Source: Bacilli bacterium
GTDB taxonomy: Bacteria; Bacillota_I; Bacilli_A; RFN20; CAG-826
Direction: 5' to 3'
Assembly: GCA_022482735.1 (NCBI GenBank)
Contig: JAKVOO010000001.1
Span: forward strand, 429,699-493,698
Length of the DNA stretch: 64,000 nucleotides
Made by a program: the position numbers and the translations under genes. Shown in pieces: positions 8,073-15,329 of this stretch (positions within the stretch are counted from its first letter, which is position 1; each line of letters begins with the position of its first letter). A model generated the notes under the pieces. The model had not been told where the DNA came from and searched no databases. It saw only the letters and a list, made by a program, of their open reading frames with translations.

Positions 8073-9709
8073 GTTATTTACTTGAATACATTAAAGAAAT
8101 AGAGAGCGGCAATATCCGTGTTGGGAAAGAATTAGCCAGTGTTCTTAACGCTCTAAAAAGCGATATGGATAACCCGATCTATCTATATGATGAAAATCCA
8201 GGGCGGCTCAGAATCAACTTTATCGAAAAGTTCTGCAGACATACAAAATCGCCATTCAATGGTCAACCTTTCATTCTGGAATTATGGGAAAAAGCCTTTT
8301 TAGAGGCCTCCTATGGCTTCAAAATAGCCGAGACGGGTTTGCGTAGGTTCAATGAAGTTCTGCTTCTTGTGGCGCGTAAAAACGGCAAGACGACTTTTAT
8401 TGCGGGCATTGATCTTGCAGAATTTTTCTTAAGTTCCGGTGGCGTGGATATCGTTTGTGCTTCCAATACAAATGACCAAGCATCGATTCTATTTGAAGAA
8501 ATTAACAACATGCGTGAGCAAAGCCGTCCCCTTAGAAACGAGAAGCGATCAAAGAAAAATATCTTCTATATCTACTCGCCTAAGAATAAAAACAAGATTA
8601 AGAAACTGTCGGCGCAATCGCGCAATAAAGATGGATACAACATTGAGGTTGGATGTATTGATGAAGTTCACGAAATGGTTGATTCCAAAGTCTACGATGC
8701 AATTAAGCAGAGCCAATCGACTAAAAAAGAACCGCTCATCTTTATCATCACAACCGAAGGAACAACAGTAGAAGGTTTTCTCGATAGCAAACTAGAATAT
8801 TGCCGCAAGATGATTAAGGGCGAAATCAAAGATATCAGAATTCTTCCATGGCTTTATACGCAAGATAGCATGGAAGAGGTTTTTGAAGATCCGACCTCCT
8901 GGCAGAAGAGCAATCCTTCTCTTGGAAAAATAAAGCTCCCCACATATCTAGAAGACATTATGAACAAAGCAAAAAACGATCTTTCAACGCGCGTTACGAT
9001 GCTCTGCAAGGACTTTAATGTGAAACAACTCGATAGTGGATCATGGCTTACATTCGCTGATTTAAATAACGAAACAAAATATGCGTTAACTGACCTTTCA
9101 GACACATACGCTATTGGCGGAGTTGATTTATCAAGTACCACCGATTTAACTGCTGCAGTATTACTTATCATTAAAAACGGTAAGAAATATGTCGTACCTC
9201 ACTTCTTTATGCCGAGCGAGCTCGTCTCAAAAAGAGTGGAGGAAGATAAAATCCCTTATGACATTTGGATAAAAAAGGGGTTCATTACATTAACCACCGG
9301 AAATCAAAATGACTTCTCGAAAGTTACAGAATGGTTTATTTCGATGGTCAAAGAACACGATATTCGTCCTTTATGGATTGGATACGATCCTTGGAATTCT
9401 CAATATTGGGTTAAGGAGATGGAAGATGCAGGATTCACGATGGAAAAAATCCGCCAGGGAATCTACACCCTTTCTGAACCGATGAAACAGCTCGAGGGAG
9501 ATCTCAAAAACAAAAATGTTATTTATAACGATAACCCAATCTTAAAGTGGTGCCTGGCTAACACCCAAGCAAAGATCGATCTCAATGGGAATATTCAACC
9601 GAGCAAATTAAATAGCAAATTAAAAAGAATTGATGGATGCGTGGCTCTTATTATTGCCTATGCTGTCCTCACTCGATATAAAACTGATTATGAAAACATG
9701 ATAAGTTAG
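8069..9709 (+). CDS. Phage terminase large subunit
   Basis: A 546-residue packaging motor. The Walker A-like A-R-K-N-G-K-T lies near residue 100 and Walker B C-I-D-E-V-H-E near 195, followed by the coupling motif segment I-I-T-T-E-G-T. The C-terminal nuclease half has acidic residues at G-G-V-D-L-S-S-T-T-D, I-G-Y-D-P-W-N and R-I-D-G-C-V-A, the pattern of HK97/Terminase-1 types. The length is normal. ATGA overlap with the preceding gene couples translation. It cuts and pumps phage DNA into the prohead through the portal encoded next. Confidence 0.95.
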   Translation: MSYLLEYIKEIESGNIRVGKELASVLNALKSDMDNPIYLYDENPGRLRINFIEKFCRHTKSPFNGQPFILELWEKAFLEASYGFKIAETGLRRFNEVLLLVARKNGKTTFIAGIDLAEFFLSSGGVDIVCASNTNDQASILFEEINNMREQSRPLRNEKRSKKNIFYIYSPKNKNKIKKLSAQSRNKDGYNIEVGCIDEVHEMVDSKVYDAIKQSQSTKKEPLIFIITTEGTTVEGFLDSKLEYCRKMIKGEIKDIRILPWLYTQDSMEEVFEDPTSWQKSNPSLGKIKLPTYLEDIMNKAKNDLSTRVTMLCKDFNVKQLDSGSWLTFADLNNETKYALTDLSDTYAIGGVDLSSTTDLTAAVLLIIKNGKKYVVPHFFMPSELVSKRVEEDKIPYDIWIKKGFITLTTGNQNDFSKVTEWFISMVKEHDIRPLWIGYDPWNSQYWVKEMEDAGFTMEKIRQGIYTLSEPMKQLEGDLKNKNVIYNDNPILKWCLANTQAKIDLNGNIQPSKLNSKLKRIDGCVALIIAYAVLTRYKTDYENMIS

Positions 9710-9717
9710 GAGGCCCT

Positions 9718-10965
9718 ATGAGCATATTTGATGTATTTAAGCGAAAGAAAAAAGTAGTGGCACCTAGTCCTGATGATGCTCAACTTTTCAAATCGACATT
9801 GAATCTTTTCACTGACTTTGGTGACAACATTAATTTGAGCGATGTGGTAAAAATTTGCATCGATCGAATTGCGACTCACTCAGCAAAGCTGAAACCGAGA
9901 TATGTGAAATCCGAAAACAAAGAAACGATTCAAGAAAAAAATGGAAATCTAGCATATCTACTCAAGCATCAACCTAATCCCTTGATGATTCCGTTTGATT
10001 TTATTTACAAGATAGTCACTCTTCTTTATCTCAACAATAATGCGTTCGTTTATCCAGTTTATGATGATGAAACCTATGAGTTGAAGGAACTGTGGCCAAT
10101 CAAGCCCAATTCAGTTGAAGCACTAAAAGATGATAGTGGAGCCCTATACCTCCGCTTTTATTTTACTGACAAGAAAAGTTTCACGCTCCCGTACGAGTCG
10201 ATTATCCATTTAAAAAGATTTTATGGAGTCAATGATATCTTCGGTGGCAGTGGGGCAATCTCTGATCATAGTGCACTCCTGAAAACCATCAAGATTAATG
10301 ACTCGGTTCTTCAGGGACTTGATAACGCCATCAAGACAAGCTTTCAGGTCAAAGGTTTATTGAAAATCAATGGCATTCTCTCGGAAAAAGACAAAAGTGC
10401 TCAAAAAAGAGAATTTGACGAAGCCTTAAAGGAAGCAACCAAAGAAGGCGGAAGTTCCATCGTTCCTGTGGATCTAAAAAGCGAATATGTTCCGCTTAAC
10501 GTTGATCCCAAATTAATCGATTCAGAGACCCTCTCGTTCCTTCAAAAGAAGATCATTTCTTACTTTGGCGTGAGCGAACCCATATTTGATAACAAGTATG
10601 ATGAAAATCAATACAATGCATTTTATGAGTCGGTTATTGAGGGAGTAGCTATTGCGCTAAGCGAGGCATTTTCAAAGGCGCTGCTTACTAGAAGCCAACT
10701 CGAGAAAGGCGAACAAATCATCTTTTATTCGGAAAGGCTTCAATATGCATCCTGGAATACAAAGGTTCAAGCAATTGAAAAGCTGATGGGGCTAGGAATC
10801 CTATCCCTCAACGAATCTAGAGCCTTGCTAGGATTTGAACCGTTAGAGGGCGGAAGTAAGAGACTTCAATCCCTCAACTATGTTGATGCTGACAAAGCAG
10901 CAGACTATCAACTGAAAAATGATATCTTCAAGAAACCTAAGGAGGATAGCGAAGATGAACAATAA
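9718..10965 (+). CDS. HK97-type phage portal protein
   Basis: A 415-residue portal that forms the DNA gateway ring of the capsid. It starts M-S-I-F-D-V-F-K-R-K-K-K, has the conserved L-L-K-H-Q-P-N-P segment near residue 80, the V-Y-P-V-Y wing segment, and the C-terminal S-Y-F-G-V-S-E-P-I-F followed by Y-N-A-F-Y-E-S-V-I region typical of HK97 portals. AGGAGG precedes the start. The end overlaps the protease start by 11 bases, the normal order portal-protease-capsid. Confidence 0.95.
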   Translation: MSIFDVFKRKKKVVAPSPDDAQLFKSTLNLFTDFGDNINLSDVVKICIDRIATHSAKLKPRYVKSENKETIQEKNGNLAYLLKHQPNPLMIPFDFIYKIVTLLYLNNNAFVYPVYDDETYELKELWPIKPNSVEALKDDSGALYLRFYFTDKKSFTLPYESIIHLKRFYGVNDIFGGSGAISDHSALLKTIKINDSVLQGLDNAIKTSFQVKGLLKINGILSEKDKSAQKREFDEALKEATKEGGSSIVPVDLKSEYVPLNVDPKLIDSETLSFLQKKIISYFGVSEPIFDNKYDENQYNAFYESVIEGVAIALSEAFSKALLTRSQLEKGEQIIFYSERLQYASWNTKVQAIEKLMGLGILSLNESRALLGFEPLEGGSKRLQSLNYVDADKAADYQLKNDIFKKPKEDSEDEQ

Positions 10966-11560
10966 AGAAACACGATTCTCATCTATCGAATCAAGAAAAG
11001 ATGAAGAAGCTCAAAAGATGATTGTCGAAGGGTACGCAATTGTTTTTGATGAGGAGACTTTAATTGGTGATGACTCTCATGGCTTTAGAGAAATTATCGA
11101 TAAAAAGGCTCTAGCAAATACGAACATGAAAGATGTGCCCTTAAAGTACAACCATGATGACTCAACACTAATACTAGCGAGGACCAGAAATGGTTCTCTT
11201 TCTTTATCCATCGATGAGAAAGGCTTAAAAGTTAGGGCTGAACTCATTGATACAACCAGCAATCGAGACATATATAAGTGCGTCGAAGCTGGATTACTAG
11301 ACAAGATGTCATTTGCTTTTACTGTCAAAGGTCAAAGCTGGGATAAAAGTGGAGAAATGCCAAAGAGGACTATCACGGCAATTGATAGGCTCTTTGATGT
11401 TAGCGTCGTAGACTTGCCGGCCTATGATCAAACCTCCATCCAAGCAAGTGCTCGTTCTTTAGAGTTGGCGGATGCTGACCTGAAGGCATTGGAGAATGCT
11501 GAGCAATTAAAAAAGATGACCGTTTTAGCAAAACGACTGAAAATCAAAACAAAAATTTAG
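10955..11560 (+). CDS. HK97-type prohead protease
   Basis: A 201-residue serine protease (U35/S78 type) that matures the capsid. The start is set by AGGAGG just before, at ATG 10955. The segment G-Y-A-I-V-F-D-E-E-T near residue 30, V-P-L-K-Y-N-H-D (catalytic His) near 60, and M-S-F-A-F-T-V near 110 (catalytic Ser) match the family. It lies between portal and capsid genes. Confidence 0.93.
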   Translation: MNNKETRFSSIESRKDEEAQKMIVEGYAIVFDEETLIGDDSHGFREIIDKKALANTNMKDVPLKYNHDDSTLILARTRNGSLSLSIDEKGLKVRAELIDTTSNRDIYKCVEAGLLDKMSFAFTVKGQSWDKSGEMPKRTITAIDRLFDVSVVDLPAYDQTSIQASARSLELADADLKALENAEQLKKMTVLAKRLKIKTKI

Positions 11561-11574
11561 GAGGAATTCATTTT

Positions 11575-12717
11575 ATGAATTTAGAATTACGTCTAAAAGA
11601 AATTAAAACCCGCCTCGATGAAATTAGAGGCATGAGCGATTCTGAAACTGAAATTTCAAAGCTCGAAAGCTATGACAAAGAAGTTGATGAGCTCACAAAC
11701 GAACGCAAGGCAATCGAAAAGAAAATCAACATGCGTGGTAAGCTCGATGTTAACGAAATTATCGAAACAAAGAGTGACGACCATGTTGACTTAGAAACAC
11801 GTGGAAAAGCCTTAAAAGAGGGAAGAACTGTTGTCGTGACTGCTGATGGAGTCTTACTCCCTGAGCATGTCGATAGCACAATCTCGCCTTATCCATTCCG
11901 TGAATTATCTTCACTAGTGGAGCAAGTTCATACAGTTAACCTAAAAGGTGGCGAAACCTATAAGAAATCATTCGTTATTTCTAATGGGACAGGCGGTTTA
12001 ACAGCTGAAGGCAATGCCTATGCTACTGCAGAACCAACCTTTGGTTACCTCACAATCTCAAAAGTCAAAGTTACCGCATACGCTGAAATCACCGAAGAGT
12101 TGGAAAAGCTCCCTGCAGCCGATTATTCGAATGAAGTTCTTAAGGGCATTAACGTTGCTTTAAAGAAAAAAATCTCAGAACAAATCTTAAAGGGTGCTGG
12201 AACTACCAATACATTTAAGGGTATTTTCTCCAGTGAATGTGAAGCTTTAGTAGACGCGGAAGACTTAGAACTCGACGCTATCGATGAAAACACGCTTGAT
12301 GAAATCGTCTATGCCTATGGCGGAGATGAAGAAGTCGAAGGCGGATGCGTCCTTATCCTTAATAAAAACGACTTACGTGCATTCGCAGGTTTAAGAACTG
12401 CTGAAGGCCGCAAAGTTCACACTGTTGACTATAAGGCACACACTATTGATGGCATTCCGTTCATCATTTCAAGCCACTGCAATGCGATCAGTGCGGCAGC
12501 AACTACCGCTGGCCAATACTGCCTTGCTTATGGCCCCTTAGCCAACTATGAAGTCCCAATCTTCAGTGGGGTTGAAGTCTCAAAATCAACTGACTACAAG
12601 TTTAAAGATGGAATCATTTGCTACAAAGCCAGTGTTTTCACTGGTGGTAACGTTATCGGTTACAACGGTTTCTTGAGAGTCAAAAAAGCTTCTGCTTCAC
12701 CTGTTGGTGGCGAATAA
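11575..12717 (+). CDS. HK97-type major capsid protein
   Basis: A 380-residue coat protein. The first 80 residues are a charged coiled coil (delta/scaffold domain, normally removed by the protease). The HK97 fold follows, with the typical beginning of the mature part (V-V-V-T-A-D-G-V-L-L-P) and later segments A-E-I-T-E-E-L, G-I-F-S-S-E-C and D-G-I-I-C-Y-K-A-S-V. A strong AGGAGG ribosome site precedes the start, fitting high expression. Length and gene order are standard. Confidence 0.93.
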   Translation: MNLELRLKEIKTRLDEIRGMSDSETEISKLESYDKEVDELTNERKAIEKKINMRGKLDVNEIIETKSDDHVDLETRGKALKEGRTVVVTADGVLLPEHVDSTISPYPFRELSSLVEQVHTVNLKGGETYKKSFVISNGTGGLTAEGNAYATAEPTFGYLTISKVKVTAYAEITEELEKLPAADYSNEVLKGINVALKKKISEQILKGAGTTNTFKGIFSSECEALVDAEDLELDAIDENTLDEIVYAYGGDEEVEGGCVLILNKNDLRAFAGLRTAEGRKVHTVDYKAHTIDGIPFIISSHCNAISAAATTAGQYCLAYGPLANYEVPIFSGVEVSKSTDYKFKDGIICYKASVFTGGNVIGYNGFLRVKKASASPVGGE

Positions 12718-12729
12718 CTAGCCGAAACA

Positions 12730-12769
12730 CGGAGAGTCCTGGCCTGAAGTTAGTAGGGCCAGCCTTCCG
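12730..12769 (+). other. RNA hairpin in the capsid-connector gap
   Basis: The stem CTGGCC / GGCCAG around a 12-base loop has an outer CGGA / TCCG pair, and there is no U-tract. It lies in the 107-base gap after the capsid gene. It may protect the capsid mRNA 3' end or lower downstream expression; this is inferred from position only. Confidence 0.5.
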
Positions 12770-12824
12770 TTTAAGAGTAATAGGAAGAATTCAATATTAA
12801 ATATTTGAAGAGGAGGTGTCGAAA

Positions 12825-13133
12825 ATGCTGCGCGAAAACATGCTTAACATGATGAAAAAGGCTTTGCTTATCCCTATAACCGAAAACTACGCTGATGACG
12901 AAATCAATATTCATATCGCCTCGTGCCGCCAGTTACTCATCACAACTGGAGTTCCTCGTGAAATCGCTGAATCAGATGACGTTCCATTAGTGCAAGCTCT
13001 TATTACTATATTTGTGAAGACCAATTTCGGATTTAACAGCGACGGTGCAGTGAAAGAACTTCCCAAGAGCTTTGACGTCTTACTCAGGCAGCTCTGCTTG
13101 TCATCTCCTGAGGTTAGTGGAGGCTCGTCATAG
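12825..13133 (+). CDS. Phage head-tail connector protein
   Basis: A 102-residue all-alpha protein (gp6/gp15-like connector fold by size and order). AGGAGG at 12811-12816 suits ATG 12825; the GTG at 12816 overlaps that site. The motif Y-A-D-D-E-I-N-I-H-I-A-S-C-R-Q-L-L near the N-terminus is typical of 'DNA packaging/head-tail connector' proteins found after capsid genes. It probably forms the ring below the portal. Confidence 0.75.
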   Translation: MLRENMLNMMKKALLIPITENYADDEINIHIASCRQLLITTGVPREIAESDDVPLVQALITIFVKTNFGFNSDGAVKELPKSFDVLLRQLCLSSPEVSGGSS

Positions 13134-13137
13134 AAAT

Positions 13138-13488
13138 ATGATTGTGTATCCTAATTCCGGCAACATTTCCTTATTCCTATTACGTGTTAAAACAGCTGCA
13201 GATGCCCTCGGGAACCAAAGTATGCGGTTGGTCGGTTCCAAGATGGTGGTGGGGATGATGAGCTCCATCACCTTTAAGGAATTTTATGCTTCAAAAGAAT
13301 CTCATGTTGCTGTTGACTGTAAAGTTGCCATCAATGCTCCTTTATACGATCAAAGTAAGTTCGTTTATGTTCCTTACGAGGACAAATTCTACAGAGTAGA
13401 ACGAGCCTTTCAAAAAGGGATGTGGATGGAACTTTCTCTTAGTGAGTCTGACTTAAAAAAGGAGAATATTGAAGGATGGAATCTATAA
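13138..13488 (+). CDS. Phage head-tail adaptor/closure protein
   Basis: About 116 residues starting M-I-V-Y-P-N-S-G-N, rich in beta strands, in the position of a head closure (SPP1 gp16-like) protein. The start is uncertain. ATG 13138 has a GGAGG 14 bases upstream, rather far, while GTG 13117 in the same frame would overlap the previous gene. The 3' end overlaps the next gene by 13 bases. Function is assigned from size and order between connector and HK97 gp10-like gene. Confidence 0.65.
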   Translation: MIVYPNSGNISLFLLRVKTAADALGNQSMRLVGSKMVVGMMSSITFKEFYASKESHVAVDCKVAINAPLYDQSKFVYVPYEDKFYRVERAFQKGMWMELSLSESDLKKENIEGWNL

Positions 13489-13868
13489 AAATCGAAGAAC
13501 TCCCAAAAGCAATCGAAAAGGCTGTTCAGTCTTATGCCAAAGATGTGGAGCTTTCAATCGATAGAAGACTTGAGTTAACAGCTGATGAAATCATTACTTA
13601 CATCAAACAAAAAGCGCCAAGAACTTCTTTTTCTAAGGATCATTTAGGCGACTCTTTTTTCAAAGAATCCTACGATGAAGGAAGTAATAAAACAATTATT
13701 ATTTATTCCAAAACAAAGGGTTCGATCGTTCATCTAATAGAACTTGGCTTCAGACATCGAAGTGGTAAATATGTCCCAGCTCGTCCCTTTCTAAGATCTG
13801 CTTATGACGAATTAACACCAAAGATGCTCGAAGATTTAAGAGAAATCATCAAAAAAGGAGGTTTGTAA
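13476..13868 (+). CDS. HK97 gp10-like tail completion protein
   Basis: A 130-residue protein with a helical N-terminus (A-D-E-I-I-T-Y-I-K-Q-K-A-P) and the characteristic C-terminal block H-L-I-E-L-G-F-R-H-R-S-G-K-Y-V-P-A-R-P-F-L-R, which defines HK97 gp10-like/tail-terminator-associated proteins. The end overlaps the start of the next gene by one base (TAATG). Confidence 0.88.
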   Translation: MESIKIEELPKAIEKAVQSYAKDVELSIDRRLELTADEIITYIKQKAPRTSFSKDHLGDSFFKESYDEGSNKTIIIYSKTKGSIVHLIELGFRHRSGKYVPARPFLRSAYDELTPKMLEDLREIIKKGGL

Positions 13869-14212
13869 TGCTTAAGAAATTAAGAAACGTCTTGCTCACG
13901 GTGCTTCCGACAGTGATGTATGCGAGGCTCGATTATGATAATGAGCAAAATGCCAAGCCACCTTTTATTGTTTATCAGGAAATCTCTAAGCGGGCACCTA
14001 TTTATGGTGATGATAGACCGCGATACTATTTGCGAACTATTCAAATTACTTTAATCACTAAAAACAAAGATGAAGTCCTGGAAGAAAAACTTGAAAAAGC
14101 ACTTCTAGATAATGACTACATCTTTTCTTTAACTTCGGAGTTTGAAAACTCTGATCACTCTATTAATAGAGTTTATGAAATTAGGCTGGAGGATTATAAA
14201 TATGCCAAATAA
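13868..14212 (+). CDS. Phage tail completion/terminator protein
   Basis: A 114-residue protein with the segment P-P-F-I-V-Y-Q-E-I-S near residue 35 and I-Q-I-T-L-I-T-K near 60, the pattern of gp17/DUF3168-like tail terminator proteins. It lies between the gp10-like gene and the tail tube gene, the normal place. It overlaps the tail tube start by 11 bases. Confidence 0.75.
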   Translation: MLKKLRNVLLTVLPTVMYARLDYDNEQNAKPPFIVYQEISKRAPIYGDDRPRYYLRTIQITLITKNKDEVLEEKLEKALLDNDYIFSLTSEFENSDHSINRVYEIRLEDYKYAK

Positions 14213-14780
14213 CAAAATTACATTCGGTTTAAGAAATGTTCACTATGCCATTGGTAGTCAAGAAAACAATGGCAGCTGGAGCTTTGATACTCCGGTCTCT
14301 CTTCCTGGCGCTCAGGAATTTTCAAGCGAAGTAGTGGGAGGATCAACAAATGTTTATGCAGATGATACTCTTTATGCTTCCTTAGTTCAAAACGCGGGTA
14401 GAACTTTAACTCTTAAATTTACTGAAATTCCGGATGAGTTCAAAGTCGATATTCTCGGATATAAGCGTCTCGCTAATGGAAACTTAGTTGAGATTGCCAA
14501 CGCTCCGGTTGTGACTTTCGCTCTCGGTTTTGAATTTCAGGGTGACTTAAAAGCACGAAGAGTGTGGTACTACCTTTGCAGTGTTACGCCGATTGGGGAA
14601 TCTACCAAATCAAAGGCGGACAGTATTGAAGCTAACTCAGTGAGTTTAACAATTACTGCTCGTCCAATTGAAGTCGGTGATCACTTAGTCACTAACTGCG
14701 TGTCAGCTAAAGGAGACAGTAACTACACTAACTTCTTGACGACCGCACCTGCGATACCTGAAATTCCAACAGGAGTATAA
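14202..14780 (+). CDS. Phage major tail protein (tail tube)
   Basis: A 192-residue protein; GGAGG before ATG 14202 decides the start. It has the family pattern N-K-I-T-F-G-L-R-N-V-H-Y-A at the N-terminus, P-G-A-Q-E-F-S-S-E near 45 and L-G-Y-K-R near 85 of Bacillota 'major tail/phi13-type' proteins. It polymerises to form the siphovirus tail tube. Neighbours (terminator before, chaperones and tape measure after) confirm it. Confidence 0.9.
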   Translation: MPNNKITFGLRNVHYAIGSQENNGSWSFDTPVSLPGAQEFSSEVVGGSTNVYADDTLYASLVQNAGRTLTLKFTEIPDEFKVDILGYKRLANGNLVEIANAPVVTFALGFEFQGDLKARRVWYYLCSVTPIGESTKSKADSIEANSVSLTITARPIEVGDHLVTNCVSAKGDSNYTNFLTTAPAIPEIPTGV

Positions 14781-14782
14781 CT

Positions 14783-15133
14783 ATGGAAAAAACAATCAAA
14801 CTCAATGGGAAGGAACTACGATTAGCTTCTTCCCTTTTTACTGTTATTTCTTATAGAAGCGTCTTCGGAACAGAACTATTCGAGGATGTTGAAAAACTTG
14901 ATATAGCATTCAAAAAGAATCAAAAAGATGTCGGCAGATTTATTGATATCTTGTTTCGTATTGTGTATGCGCTTCATAAGCCTTTTACAAGCGATTCATA
15001 CAATAAGTTTTTGCAACAGTTTGACTTTAACGTTCTTTCAAATGTCGATGAACTCACTACCTTAGCAAACACAATTGGTGAGCTTCTCGGTTCAATTCAA
15101 AACAATAGTGGAAATAGCTCCCCACAACGATAG
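14783..15133 (+). CDS. Tail assembly chaperone (gpG-like)
   Basis: A 116-residue protein between tail tube and tape measure, the position of lambda gpG. It starts M-E-K-T-I-K-L-N-G-K-E-L-R and has the F-R-I-V-Y-A-L-H-K segment near residue 60. It ends at TAG 15131-15133 within a second open frame, so a longer gpG-T form probably arises by frameshifting. It presumably wraps the tape measure during tail assembly. Confidence 0.85.
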   Translation: MEKTIKLNGKELRLASSLFTVISYRSVFGTELFEDVEKLDIAFKKNQKDVGRFIDILFRIVYALHKPFTSDSYNKFLQQFDFNVLSNVDELTTLANTIGELLGSIQNNSGNSSPQR

Positions 15134-15317
15134 GCCAAGAGAGAATGTCACGGCAAATATAATCTTTAACTTGGCCCAATTAGGAATTCCTATCCGTGAT
15201 GCGGAATTTTTTGATATTCAAACCTATCTTGACATAGTCAAACTGCAAAAAGAAATCTTTTCTGGCGAGACCAATCGTCAAGCTTCACAGGCGGATATTA
15301 ATGCCTTTTTAGGTTAG
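15075..15317 (+). CDS. Tail assembly chaperone extension (gpT-like, frameshift product)
   Basis: This frame is offset +1 from gpG, overlaps its end, and lacks its own ribosome site. The useful part begins near 15120 (R-P-R-E-N-V-T-A-N-I-I-F-N-L-A) and ends A-D-I-N-A-F-L-G, a typical gpT ending. Joining to gpG needs a +1 (or -2) shift close to the TCC CCA CAA CGA TAG stretch at 15118-15133. The start at 15075 is only the first in-frame ATG, not the real start. Confidence 0.75.
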   Translation: MVSFSVQFKTIVEIAPHNDRPRENVTANIIFNLAQLGIPIRDAEFFDIQTYLDIVKLQKEIFSGETNRQASQADINAFLG

Positions 15318-15329
15318 GAGGAAAGGGGT

